Part shown: positions 22,585 to 30,757 of the stretch, piece by piece
Position numbering within the stretch: position 1 is the first letter of the stretch
Layout: the number at the start of each line of letters is the position of its first letter
Source of the DNA: Oxalobacter paeniformigenes
GTDB taxonomy: Bacteria > Pseudomonadota > Gammaproteobacteria > Burkholderiales > Burkholderiaceae_D
Reading direction: 5' to 3'
Length of the DNA stretch: 64,000 nucleotides
NCBI RefSeq assembly: GCF_027158465.1
Contig: NZ_JAMKYL010000003.1
Coordinates: 1-64,000 of the forward strand
Translations under genes and position numbers: made by a program
The notes under the pieces: model-generated
The model's input: the letters and a program-made list of their open reading frames with translations, nothing else
Database searches by the model: none
What the model was told of the DNA's origin: nothing

Positions 22585-23808
22585 TCAATCTTTTTGTCCG
22601 TACATATAGTTTCTGGACATCGGCAGCAAGGGAGATGTACGTCCTGACTTGATGCACAGAACCTGGAAGATAGCGACGCGATCCAGTGCAAATGCATAGG
22701 AACAACCGGCCAGATAAACACGCCAGATCCGGTAGCGTTTTTCATCGGTCAGCCGTTTGATGGCATCTGTCGCCTTTTCGAAGTTGTCTGCCCAGATACC
22801 GCAGGTTTTTGCATAATGGTGACGCAGGTTTTCGATATCGAGCGGTTCGAGTCCAGCTTCCTGCATGTTCTTCAGTACGAGACCGATGTGTGGCAGCTCA
22901 CCGTTCGGGAATACGTATTTTTCGATGAATTCTCCACCACCGAACGGGGTTTCGCCACTGTCCGGATCGCAGCTGGTGATACCGTGGTTCATGGCGATAC
23001 CATCATCCTTGAGCAGGTTGCGGATGATCTTGAAGTAATCCACAAGGTAGCGCAGTCCGACATGCTCGAACATGCCGACACTGGTGATGCGGTCAAATTG
23101 GCCGGTGACGTCACGGTAGTCCTGGATACGAATGTCGATTTTGTCTTCCAGTCCTTTTTCCCTGACGCGCTGACGTGCCAGTTCGTACTGGTTTTTTGAC
23201 AGGGTGATACCGACGACGTTGGCACCGTATTTTTCAGCGGCACGGATGGCCAGCGCACCCCAGCCGCAGCCGATATCAAGCAGACGATCGCCGGGTCTGA
23301 CACGGATTTTGGTCAGAATATGGTCGATTTTCTTGATCTGGGCTGTAGCGAGGTCTTCGTCACCGTTTTCAAAATAACCGCAGGAATAGACCATGTTGGG
23401 GTCAAGCCATTGCTGGTAGAACTCGTTGGAGACGTCGTAGTGGTAGCCGATGGATTCTGCGTCGATCTTGCGGTTGTGGCGTCCACCGAAATAGTGGCGG
23501 AATTTGGCTGCTGTCGTGGAGGCTGGAGTATCGAAGATATCGGCCAGGGAATTGCCCATGGTGATCATGTCGTTCAATGTACCCTGTACTTCGATTTTGC
23601 CTTCGACATAGGCGGTGCCGAGGTTGTCCAGCGTCGGTTTCAGCAGATAGCTCAGGGATTCCAGTGCCGGTACTCTGATGACGACCTTGGGGGCTTCATT
23701 CGGGCTGAGATCGTATTTTTGTCCGGTCCACAGTTCCAGACGCAAAGGTAACGGTGATGTCTTGCGGATGCCTTCGACCCAGTTTTCCAATTTCTTTTCC
23801 CAGAACAC
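22585..23808 (-). CDS. cfa: Cyclopropane-fatty-acyl-phospholipid synthase
   Basis: 407 residues. An N-terminal lipid-binding region (about 1-120) precedes a class I SAM methyltransferase domain with LLDIGCGWGALAIRAAE, V-G-I-T-L-S, SVGMFEHVG and the late Y-A-K-T-C-G-I-W-A-D segment. It adds a methylene bridge from SAM to unsaturated acyl chains of membrane phospholipids, usually in stationary or acid stress. The start is GTG with a perfect GGAGG ribosome-binding site 7 bp before it. A palindrome at 23892-23906 overlaps the likely promoter. Confidence 0.95.
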   Translation of the reverse strand: MFWEKKLENWVEGIRKTSPLPLRLELWTGQKYDLSPNEAPKVVIRVPALESLSYLLKPTLDNLGTAYVEGKIEVQGTLNDMITMGNSLADIFDTPASTTAAKFRHYFGGRHNRKIDAESIGYHYDVSNEFYQQWLDPNMVYSCGYFENGDEDLATAQIKKIDHILTKIRVRPGDRLLDIGCGWGALAIRAAEKYGANVVGITLSKNQYELARQRVREKGLEDKIDIRIQDYRDVTGQFDRITSVGMFEHVGLRYLVDYFKIIRNLLKDDGIAMNHGITSCDPDSGETPFGGGEFIEKYVFPNGELPHIGLVLKNMQEAGLEPLDIENLRHHYAKTCGIWADNFEKATDAIKRLTDEKRYRIWRVYLAGCSYAFALDRVAIFQVLCIKSGRTSPLLPMSRNYMYGQKD

Positions 23809-23891
23809 GGTTATCCCTCCCTATCTTGGTTTGATCCGAAAATTTCTTGCATATCCGTTTTGTCAGTTTTGAACGAATATAGCTGCTATTT

Positions 23892-23906
23892 CTGATTTTA
23901 AATCAG
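23892..23906. repeat. Palindrome CTGATTT-T-AAATCAG upstream of cfa
   Basis: A perfect 7-bp inverted repeat around one base, 84-98 bp upstream of the cfa start. It overlaps the expected -35 of a promoter with TATATT as -10 (23881-23876 on the minus strand), so it looks like an operator. Confidence 0.45.
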
Positions 23907-24105
23907 TTTTTCCACCCCTGTAAGGCGATTTGGGCATTATGTTGGAAAATGGAAGGTCAGGACGGGTAAATTATGAAGAATGCAGCATATGTCAAGACAT
24001 GTCGGACATTTTCCGCTTTTGTGCGGAAGAAGGAGTAATGATTCCTGGATAAGGATGACGGGGATGAATTCTGCTATTGAGGCAGATGTCGTTTCTGGCA
24101 GCGAA

Positions 24106-24135
24106 TTGTCGGTTTTGTCGTTTGTCCGATAAAAT
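24106..24135 (+). promoter_or_regulatory. Candidate sigma-70 promoter of tcdA
   Basis: TTGTCG, 18 bp, TAAAAT, about 90 bp upstream of the tcdA ATG. Confidence 0.4.
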
Positions 24136-24222
24136 GACGCGCCGGTTGTAATCGGCGGCAGCCGGTTTCAGATATGACGGCCGGTACGGTGACATCGGCG
24201 ATGAACAGAAAATGGCGGTTTT

Positions 24223-24984
24223 ATGATGGAAGAGGCAAATTTGTCATCCCGTTTTGCGGGAACGATCCGGCTTTTCGGCGAAGATGGTTTCGGCCGTTTG
24301 CAGCGTGCGCATATATGTGTCGTCGGCGTGGGCGGCGTCGGTTCATGGGCGGTCGAAACGCTTGCCAGAAGTGGTGTCGGGATGCTGACGCTGATCGACG
24401 GGGATGTTGTCGTCGAATCCAATATCAACAGGCAGTTGCCTGCACTCGAATCCAATCTGGGCAAACCGAAGGTGTCGGTGCTGGCGCAGCGCATTGCGGA
24501 AATCAATCCGGAGTGCAGGGTATCGGCTGTGCAGCAGTTCATGACGCCCGACAATATGACGGCCTTGATCGGTGAGAAACGTTTCGACTTTGTGATCGAT
24601 GCGATCGACAGTGTTCGCGACAAAACAGCGTTGATCGCTTATTGTCGCGATCATGGTGTTCAGCTGATTACGGTAGGCGGCGCGGGCGGACAGATCGATC
24701 CGACCCGGATCGCCATTTGCGATCTTTCGAGAACGCAACAGGAACCGTTGCTGGCGAAAGTCAGAAAGCGCTTGCGTTCGCAATACGGGTTTACACGCAA
24801 TCCGAAAAACAAGTTCGGTATCGATGCGGTTTATTCTCTTGAGCCGGTGCGTTATCCTGCAACGGCAACAGGCGACGATGTAGCACAAACACAGCAGGCC
24901 GGTTTCGGCACGACGATGGCTGTGACGGCGAGTTTCGGTATGGCAGCCGCATCTTATGTCATGAGACGGATTGCCGGAATATGA
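24223..24984 (+). CDS. tcdA: tRNA threonylcarbamoyladenosine dehydratase (TcdA/CsdL)
   Basis: 253 residues of the ThiF/MoeB/E1-like family. ATP-binding motifs are VVGVGGVGSWAVE, D-G-D-V-V-V-E-S-N-I-N-R-Q and the V-I-D-A-I-D-S segment. The late region keeps KNKFGIDAVYS and F-G-T. TcdA cyclises t6A37 to ct6A with ATP. There are no MoeB-type zinc CxxC pairs, which fits TcdA rather than MoeB/ThiF. Its function follows that of the Sua5 protein encoded at 19.1 kb. ATGs at 24223 and 24226 are equally possible starts. Confidence 0.92.
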   Translation: MMEEANLSSRFAGTIRLFGEDGFGRLQRAHICVVGVGGVGSWAVETLARSGVGMLTLIDGDVVVESNINRQLPALESNLGKPKVSVLAQRIAEINPECRVSAVQQFMTPDNMTALIGEKRFDFVIDAIDSVRDKTALIAYCRDHGVQLITVGGAGGQIDPTRIAICDLSRTQQEPLLAKVRKRLRSQYGFTRNPKNKFGIDAVYSLEPVRYPATATGDDVAQTQQAGFGTTMAVTASFGMAAASYVMRRIAGI

Positions 24985-25012
24985 ACGTGATATCCGGGAT
25001 GGAGACGGTGTG

Positions 25013-25591
25013 TCAGTCGTTTCCGGATATGGCTTTTTTTTCGTACAGGATCCGGTATTCCGGATGAACGCCGGGTTCATGGCTCAGAACGGATTGCATG
25101 AGCGCAAGACGGGTGACCTGCCATTTGATCGGAAACTCAGGTGTCCATTCAGATGATACGGATTGTCTGGCGAGCGTGATGTGTGGTCTGAAACGTTCGT
25201 GCCCATCGGCCAGCCGGTTCTGTGTCAGGTACGCCTGTATATTGCGATGCAGATGATGCAAGGCATCGGGAATGGCCGACGGGCCAAGCCAGCTCAGGCG
25301 GATTTTCGGGAAAAAACCGATGGTGTCCAGTAGAAGGTCAAAGGACCGGAAAACGGTTTGTTCGAGAAAACAGCTGAGGTGCACTCGTACTTCTTCAGGC
25401 TGGTTGCCGAGAAAGGCCAGTGTCAAGTGCAGGTTTTGTGCAGGGACAAGGCGTCCATGCACCTGTTTTTGAAGAGCTGCAATCCTGTTGATGGTATGCC
25501 GGTCGGGGATCAGTGCGATAAACAGTCTTCTGGAGAGGGTTTGTCCGCCGGTTTCGGAATGGCGTGAAGGTATTTTCGTGCGGTTTTGCAT
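25013..25591 (-). CDS. thpR: RNA 2',3'-cyclic phosphodiesterase (ThpR, 2H family)
   Basis: 192 residues from the ATG at 25591; an in-frame GTG at 25639 would add 16. The two diagnostic HxTx motifs are present as NLHLTLAFLG and R-P-H-I-T-L-A-R, and the domain begins RRLFIALIPD. The fold opens 2',3'-cyclic phosphate ends of RNA and was first known as 2'-5' RNA ligase. It is convergent with tcdA. Neither start has a strong ribosome-binding site, so the first 15-20 residues are uncertain. Confidence 0.85.
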   Translation of the reverse strand: MQNRTKIPSRHSETGGQTLSRRLFIALIPDRHTINRIAALQKQVHGRLVPAQNLHLTLAFLGNQPEEVRVHLSCFLEQTVFRSFDLLLDTIGFFPKIRLSWLGPSAIPDALHHLHRNIQAYLTQNRLADGHERFRPHITLARQSVSSEWTPEFPIKWQVTRLALMQSVLSHEPGVHPEYRILYEKKAISGND

Positions 25592-25730
25592 GTCGGCGTG
25601 TGGTATGAATAAGGGGTAGTGTGCAAGTTGTTGATGCACGGTTACCTGTCGCTATTATGGCGAAAAACAGTATGGCTGGGTATCTTCCATCGGGCAAGAT
25701 GGCGAGGACGGCCGGAACGACAGGCATGTA

Positions 25731-27137
25731 TCAGGGTTGTGTTCCGGTGATGATGACGGCATCGGGATTTTCCAGGGCTTTTTTTTCAGTCCGTCTAAGC
25801 AGGATACTCATCCCGATGGACAGGATGATGAGGCTGACGCAGTTGCTGAACCAGAATCCAGACGCGCCGGTGATTCTGTCGGGTATCCAGGCGGGAGCAA
25901 GTCGAAAAGCGAAGGTATATCCGCAGCCCAATCCGATACACCATAGTGTCAGGATATAAAGCAGCGTTGGCTGCAAAACGACTTTATAGGCCCTCAGTAC
26001 ATAGGAACCGGTAAGCTGGATAGCATCGAAAAACAGCAGACTGCACAGGAATGGAAAGAGCAGTGAGGCACACTGTGCGACGGCAGCATCGGCAGTGTAA
26101 AGGTTGATGATGAGGTCTTTTGCCAGCCAGACGATACAGGCGACGGCAATGGCAAGCGATGCGGACAGTCGGGTACCGGATGCGGAAATGTGACGTGCCT
26201 TTTCCAGTTGACGTGCGCCGATGGATTGTGCGACCAGTGTGCTTGTAGCACTGGCAAGCGACAGGGGCAGCATGTAAAGAACGCCGGAAAAGTTTGCGAC
26301 GATCTGGTGACCCGCCACGTCATTGACACCAAGTCGTGCGATGAACAATGCCATGAGGGTGAATGAAGTGACTTCGATGAAGTAGTTGAGCCCGACAGGA
26401 ATGCCCAGTGCGAGCAGCGCCTTGAGGGAGTGCCAGTCAGGAGCGGTCAGCCCTTTGCCGAACAGATGCAGGATACGGTAGAAAGGGTTGTAACGCAGTA
26501 TCAGCCAGCCGATGATCAGTTCGAGCCAGAGGATGGCGCATGTGGCCAGCGCGCATCCGGGGCCGCCCATGGACGGGATACCCATACCGCCGAAGATGAA
26601 CAGGGAATTGAGCGGTATTTTCAGAAGAAATCCGGCGACCTGGATGGCCATGACCATTTTGGGACGTGCCATGGCATTGTTCAGGGTGATGTAGACCAGA
26701 AGGTTAAGGGATGCCGGTAACGAAAAGGCCAGAATACGAAGATAAAGCGTCGCTTTTTCCGTCACTTCTGCCGAGGTGCCTGCAATGGAAAGGAATGGTT
26801 GCGGGAAACAGAGCAGCAGCGCGCCCGCCAGCGACAGCAGCATGGCTAGCCATACGCCTTGTCTGGCCTGATGTCCCATATGGGTGAATTTGCCGGCGCC
26901 GTAGAGCTGGCCGAAAGTCGGCGCCAGGGATTGCATGACTCCGTTGAACGTAACATAGACGCTGATATAGATGGATGCGCCGATCGCCAGCGCACCGAGA
27001 TCGGTGACGGAATAGCGCGAGACCATCGCGGTATCGAGTACGGGATTGGCGATGGCGGCCAGCTGACCGATCCAGATCGGCAGCGCCAGATGGATGATGC
27101 CTGCGGTATGGCTGGAAAAGCGGTTTCCGTTTTTCAC
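25731..27137 (-). CDS. MATE family multidrug/toxin efflux transporter
   Basis: 468 residues, twelve predicted membrane helices in two similar halves. Family features are P-I-W-I-G-Q-L-A at helix 1, the MVSRYSVTDLGALAIGASIY segment, FGQLYGAGK and in the second half V-A-Q-S-I-G-A-R. MATE proteins export cationic compounds using a Na+ or H+ gradient; the substrate is not predictable. The GTG start overlaps the upstream glycosyltransferase stop by 4 bp (GTGA), so translation is coupled. It might instead carry a lipid-linked or amphipathic substrate related to its partner; that is inference. Confidence 0.9.
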   Translation of the reverse strand: MKNGNRFSSHTAGIIHLALPIWIGQLAAIANPVLDTAMVSRYSVTDLGALAIGASIYISVYVTFNGVMQSLAPTFGQLYGAGKFTHMGHQARQGVWLAMLLSLAGALLLCFPQPFLSIAGTSAEVTEKATLYLRILAFSLPASLNLLVYITLNNAMARPKMVMAIQVAGFLLKIPLNSLFIFGGMGIPSMGGPGCALATCAILWLELIIGWLILRYNPFYRILHLFGKGLTAPDWHSLKALLALGIPVGLNYFIEVTSFTLMALFIARLGVNDVAGHQIVANFSGVLYMLPLSLASATSTLVAQSIGARQLEKARHISASGTRLSASLAIAVACIVWLAKDLIINLYTADAAVAQCASLLFPFLCSLLFFDAIQLTGSYVLRAYKVVLQPTLLYILTLWCIGLGCGYTFAFRLAPAWIPDRITGASGFWFSNCVSLIILSIGMSILLRRTEKKALENPDAVIITGTQP

Positions 27138-28885
27138 TCGATAGACCGATAAAGGCGGAAACGTTCACTGCGGTCGCTGGGCCGGTGACCTTCCCAGATC
27201 AGTTCCATGTTTTTGTACCGTTTCGGTGAAATGGGGCGGTTGTATTTGGGAACCCGGTCTCCCAGGAGGAGATAGTGGCAATGTTCGGGAACAAAACCTT
27301 CGAATCGGACATTACCGAAATATGCAAACGATGCTCTTTGCGCAGCCGATACGTTCGTTCGGATGCAGCTGTGTTTGTCAGGCATGTGGCTGGCCATTTC
27401 GGTAGCGATACCGGCATAGCTCTTGCTGTAATTGATCCATGGCAGCCACAAGGTCGCCAGAAGAACCCAGCACAGGATGACACCACCGGTGGACAGAACG
27501 ACGGCGCGCCACAGTACGGGCGGCTGGCGGGAAAGGCGCCAGTAAACAAGAGCGAACCAGGCAGCGGTGACGCATAGCGCGATGATTGTGGCAAACAGGT
27601 TGAATTCAGGTAAAAAGCCCGGAGCGAGTTTTGTGGCGTTTCGTGCGATACCTGCAGGCCAGCCGTTATGCCGTGCGAACCATGCCAGCCAGATAAACAG
27701 GGCGATCAGTGTCAACGTCATGACGGAGAACCAGTCGATGGCGTTGATGGCGCCGCGTTTCATGGTGGGTAGTCCCAGTGCGGCGAGAATCGCCAGAGAC
27801 GGCAGAAAAGATAACAGGACGGTTTCCTGCATACCCGGACTGAACAGGGCGATGATCAGGAACGTGACGGTAAAGAGGAAAGGCAACAGCACATGCGCCG
27901 AGCGCCACTGGCGTCGCCATGCATAGATGGCCCAGCAGGCGAACGGCCATGCCGGCCAGAAAAACCAGATGCCATTACGCAGGAAGTCGCCGATGGCATT
28001 CAGTGTCGGCAAGCCGATTTGTCCCGCGTTCCAGATCAGCCATGCGTTGAACGGGGAGCTGTCATAGGGTTGCGACAGTTCCAGTGCAAGCCACCATACA
28101 ACGACAGGCACGATGGTGGTGACGATGGCGATAATCAGGTTGATGGCATGTTTGCGTCTGGGTGGGGAGCAAAAGAAAATACCGATCAGAAAACACAAAT
28201 ACAGTCCGAATGGGGTGACCAGTCCGTTGGTCAGTACAAGCATACCCAGCGCGAGTCCCAGTCGGATGGCATTGGAGACGGTCGGGGCATCGATATAGCG
28301 GGTGCAGCGGTACAGTGCATAGGCGACCAGCGCGACGAACAAGGCTTCGATGCTGGTTTCGTGACTGTGCATCAGAAGGCCGAGGCACCCCAGGTAGATC
28401 AGCAAGGCACCGTCGGCCAGCATACGTCCGTATGCCAGGGTTTCGGGTTGTCCGCCGAATGCCAGCCGCATGGGTTGTGCTTCGGTACGTCGCCCCAGCA
28501 GGTAGGTGGTATGCCAGACGGAATAGGCACCGATAAGGAAAAAACACAAGGTAGCGACCCGTGCCGCCAGAGCATCGCCCAAAAGCCAGCCGAACAGTTT
28601 GATGCAAATGGCGCCAAGCCAGAAGGCGAGGGGCCCGCCATCGGCGATGGGCAATCCGGCGATGTTGGGCCAGAGCCAGTCTTGCCATCCATGCTGTGCC
28701 ATGGTCCACATGACACCGAAGTCTGCTGCATCACTGTTTTTCCATGGGTCACGACCGATCAGCCCCGGGAGTATGTAAAGCAGACAGAGCAGCAAAATCC
28801 CCCAGCGAGGCAGGGTAAGCGTCGCTGCTGCCGGCAATCGTACCGGCTGGGTAGGTGGAATCAGGCTGGGTTGTATGTCGGACAT
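27134..28885 (-). CDS. ArnT-like membrane glycosyltransferase (GT39/PMT superfamily)
   Basis: 583 residues with about a dozen membrane helices. After helix 1 the family motif GRDPWKNSDAADFG supplies the conserved acidic pair of GT-C enzymes. A soluble C-terminal domain (about 470-583) follows, rich in Cys, His and Arg (HSCIRTNVSAAQRAS). Such enzymes transfer sugars from polyprenyl-phosphate carriers on the periplasmic side, for example aminoarabinose to lipid A. No arn genes are adjacent, so donor and acceptor are unknown. It is coupled to the MATE gene downstream. The window also holds eptA, another lipid A-type modifier. Confidence 0.85.
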   Translation of the reverse strand: MSDIQPSLIPPTQPVRLPAAATLTLPRWGILLLCLLYILPGLIGRDPWKNSDAADFGVMWTMAQHGWQDWLWPNIAGLPIADGGPLAFWLGAICIKLFGWLLGDALAARVATLCFFLIGAYSVWHTTYLLGRRTEAQPMRLAFGGQPETLAYGRMLADGALLIYLGCLGLLMHSHETSIEALFVALVAYALYRCTRYIDAPTVSNAIRLGLALGMLVLTNGLVTPFGLYLCFLIGIFFCSPPRRKHAINLIIAIVTTIVPVVVWWLALELSQPYDSSPFNAWLIWNAGQIGLPTLNAIGDFLRNGIWFFWPAWPFACWAIYAWRRQWRSAHVLLPFLFTVTFLIIALFSPGMQETVLLSFLPSLAILAALGLPTMKRGAINAIDWFSVMTLTLIALFIWLAWFARHNGWPAGIARNATKLAPGFLPEFNLFATIIALCVTAAWFALVYWRLSRQPPVLWRAVVLSTGGVILCWVLLATLWLPWINYSKSYAGIATEMASHMPDKHSCIRTNVSAAQRASFAYFGNVRFEGFVPEHCHYLLLGDRVPKYNRPISPKRYKNMELIWEGHRPSDRSERFRLYRSIE

Positions 28886-28923
28886 CAGTTTACGGTGGCT
28901 ATTCGGCCGAACATGGTGTTTGG

Positions 28924-28953
28924 AAAAAAAAGGCAGCCGAAGCTGCCTTTTTC
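28924..28953 (-). terminator. Terminator of rpmE2
   Basis: Minus strand AGGCAGC / GCTGCCT with a 4-nt loop, then T7 or more (the A run at 28924-28930). It is roughly symmetrical, with TTTTT on the plus side. Confidence 0.85.
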
Positions 28954-28966
28954 ATGAAGCCTGATA

Positions 28967-29230
28967 TCAGCCGGCAGAAACCTTGGAACCGACCTTGCCG
29001 AACTTCTGGCGGAATTTTTCAACACGGCCAGCGGTATCGACGATCTTGTATTTGCCGGTGTAAAACGGATGCGATTCAGCTGAAACTTCAACTTTCACGA
29101 GCGGGTATTCCTTGCCTTCGAACATGATGGTTTCACGTGTCGGAATGGTGGAACGGGTAATGAACTTGAAATCACACGAAACGTCCTGGAATACAACTTC
29201 GCGATACTCTGGATGGATGCCTTCTTTCAT
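28967..29230 (-). CDS. rpmE2: 50S ribosomal protein L31 type B
   Basis: 87 residues. Type B (YkgM-like) features are MKEGIHPEYREVVFQD, the S-E-S-H-P-F-Y-T-G-K motif and a basic tail. The four zinc-ligand cysteines of the type A protein are absent (only one Cys, DVSCDF), so it is the zinc-free form. In many bacteria this copy is induced when zinc is low, under Zur; no clear Zur box is visible here, and a type A copy may or may not exist elsewhere. It has its own terminator and a likely promoter at 29376-29404. Confidence 0.96.
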   Translation of the reverse strand: MKEGIHPEYREVVFQDVSCDFKFITRSTIPTRETIMFEGKEYPLVKVEVSAESHPFYTGKYKIVDTAGRVEKFRQKFGKVGSKVSAG

Positions 29231-29337
29231 TTATTGCCTCTGTTTGTTGGTAGCCAGCCGGCACTTCATCGGTCTGTACAGCTTCGTGACCTGATTGCCG
29301 ACCACTTGCGCGGTTTAAGTCAAAATTGCAAGGATAG

Positions 29338-29366
29338 AAAAGTTCACTGAATCAGCAGAAACTTTT
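29338..29366. repeat. Inverted repeat AAAAGTT / AACTTTT in the rpmE2 leader
   Basis: A 7-bp perfect inverted repeat with a 15-nt loop, just inside the predicted rpmE2 transcript start. Confidence 0.4.
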
Positions 29367-29375
29367 AAACATGTT

Positions 29376-29404
29376 ATTATGACATAAAAAACGTGTTGCG
29401 CCAA
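29376..29404 (-). promoter_or_regulatory. Candidate promoter of rpmE2
   Basis: Minus strand TTGGCG (29404-29399), 17 bp, CATAAT (29381-29376). It implies a leader of about 140 nt. Confidence 0.45.
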
Positions 29405-29452
29405 CCAGTACCGGTATGCGCAGTTGCAGTCCGGCAGATGCGGCTGATGGTT

Positions 29453-29791
29453 TTACCGGTGGTAGATTGCTTGTCCGACCTCGTCGATCTGTTGTCTCAG
29501 ACGCATGCGTTCATCCGGTGTCATGCGCTTGCCACGCTGGTATCGCGGACATTCCTCAGGTGAATAGGAAGTCGGTGTCATGTCTTCGTGATGGTAGGCT
29601 TCTCGGGTGTGCTGGCGTCTCAGAAAGCGTCGGTTGGCCCTCTCTTCCTGAGAGGATTCGGTTTCCTTTTGCACGGTTTCCGAACAGTATTGCATGCGGC
29701 CGCCGGCGTGGCAGACCGGAGCGGCCGAGAGTGTACCTGTTCCGGCAATCAGGAAAACGGAACCGAAAAGAAAAAAGGAAAACGCTTTCAT
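29453..29791 (-). CDS. Small exported protein of unknown function (112 aa)
   Basis: The ATG at 29791 gives a signal peptide (MKAFSFFLFGSVFLIAG, cleavage near LSAA). The mature chain is highly charged with paired cysteines early (VCHAGGRMQYC) and one late (EECPRY), and Arg/Glu-rich helical stretches (EERANRRFLRRQ, MTPDERMRLRQQI). The C-terminal segment resembles the short Arg/Gln helices of periplasmic chaperone-like proteins (T-P-D-E-R-x-R-L-R-Q), but I cannot assign a family. It stands alone, divergent from ompR and convergent with nothing; it may share a control region with ompR. Confidence 0.6.
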   Translation of the reverse strand: MKAFSFFLFGSVFLIAGTGTLSAAPVCHAGGRMQYCSETVQKETESSQEERANRRFLRRQHTREAYHHEDMTPTSYSPEECPRYQRGKRMTPDERMRLRQQIDEVGQAIYHR

Positions 29792-29900
29792 ATCTTTTAC
29801 AATCACAATCTGTAAATATTATCAGCCGATTGCAGCCGGGAAATGGCCTTTACTTTTCAAGTGTAGTCAATAAAGGCTCGTTCCGACATAAAAAAACGTT

Positions 29901-29915
29901 AAAGTTTGTAACTTT
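29901..29915. repeat. Palindrome AAAGTT-TGT-AACTTT upstream of ompR
   Basis: A perfect 6-bp inverted repeat with a 3-bp spacer, about 77-91 bp before the ompR start. The arms match those of the rpmE2-leader repeat. Confidence 0.45.
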
Positions 29916-29991
29916 GTGTAATGCCGTTTAGTGGAATTTTGCATTCTGGTCTAGTCTTTTTACAACGGTTTTATCAAGGATGGACAATATC

Positions 29992-30744
29992 ATGGCAGTT
30001 ACAGAAGAAAATCTGGAAAAACAGGGGCGTCAAACCAAGATTCTGGTCGTGGATGATGATGTCCGTCTTCGGGATTTGCTGAGACGTTATCTGTCGGAAC
30101 ACGGTTTTGTCGTCACGACGGCCGAAAACGCGCAGAGCATGAATCGCTTCTGGATGCGTGAGCGTTTCGATTTGCTGGTGCTTGATTTGATGTTGCCCGG
30201 AGAAGACGGTTTGTCGATATGTCGCCGTTTGCGCGGTGGCGGTGACAAGACACCGATCATCATGCTGACGGCCAAGGGAGAAGATACGGACCGGATTATC
30301 GGGCTGGAAATGGGAGCGGACGATTATTTGCCCAAACCGTTCAATCCGAGGGAGTTGCTTGCGCGGATTTCTGCCGTTTTGAGACGTCGTCATCCCGACG
30401 AAATTCCAGGTTCACCGTCGGAGACGCAGCAGGTTTTCCATTTCGGCGAATTCCAGCTCGATCTGGGAAACAGAACGTTGAAGAAAAATGGTGTCAATGT
30501 ATCGCTGACGACAGGAGAATTTGCCGTTCTCAAGGCGTTTGCCAGCCATGCACGCCAGCCGCTTTCTCGTGACAAGCTTATGTCGCTGGCGAAAGGGCGT
30601 GAATATGAAGTGTTCGACCGCAGTCTGGATGTCCAGATTTCCAGGTTGCGCAAGCTGATCGAGCCCGATCCATCACATCCGCTGTATATCCAGACGGTAT
30701 GGGGACTTGGGTATGTCTTTATTCCTGACAAGGTAACGCAATAA
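29992..30744 (+). CDS. ompR: Response regulator OmpR
   Basis: 250 residues. The receiver domain has the acidic pocket VVDDD, phospho-acceptor Asp65 (VLDLMLPGEDGLSICRRLR) and D-D-Y-L-P-K-P-F. The winged helix ends T-V-W-G-L-G-Y-V-F. The sequence around LPGEDGLSICRRLR is diagnostic of OmpR itself. It controls porins and envelope genes in response to osmolarity and acid. The ATG at 29992 was preferred to one at 29980 because AAGGA sits too close to the latter. envZ follows 13 bp later. Confidence 0.93.
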   Translation: MAVTEENLEKQGRQTKILVVDDDVRLRDLLRRYLSEHGFVVTTAENAQSMNRFWMRERFDLLVLDLMLPGEDGLSICRRLRGGGDKTPIIMLTAKGEDTDRIIGLEMGADDYLPKPFNPRELLARISAVLRRRHPDEIPGSPSETQQVFHFGEFQLDLGNRTLKKNGVNVSLTTGEFAVLKAFASHARQPLSRDKLMSLAKGREYEVFDRSLDVQISRLRKLIEPDPSHPLYIQTVWGLGYVFIPDKVTQ

Positions 30745-30757
30745 TCCCGTACTGCCC

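Larger units (their letters stand above)
23809..24222. other. Divergent intergenic region between cfa and tcdA
   Basis: About 415 bp. It carries the palindrome near the cfa promoter, a small TTCCGC/GCGGAA hairpin (24011-24028) and a candidate tcdA promoter (24106-24135). A 21-codon open frame at about 23972 is too weak to call. Confidence 0.55.

Noticed and set aside
23972..24037. 21-codon open frame ending GAGTAATG upstream of tcdA
   Set aside because: No ribosome-binding site and too short to judge without conservation data.
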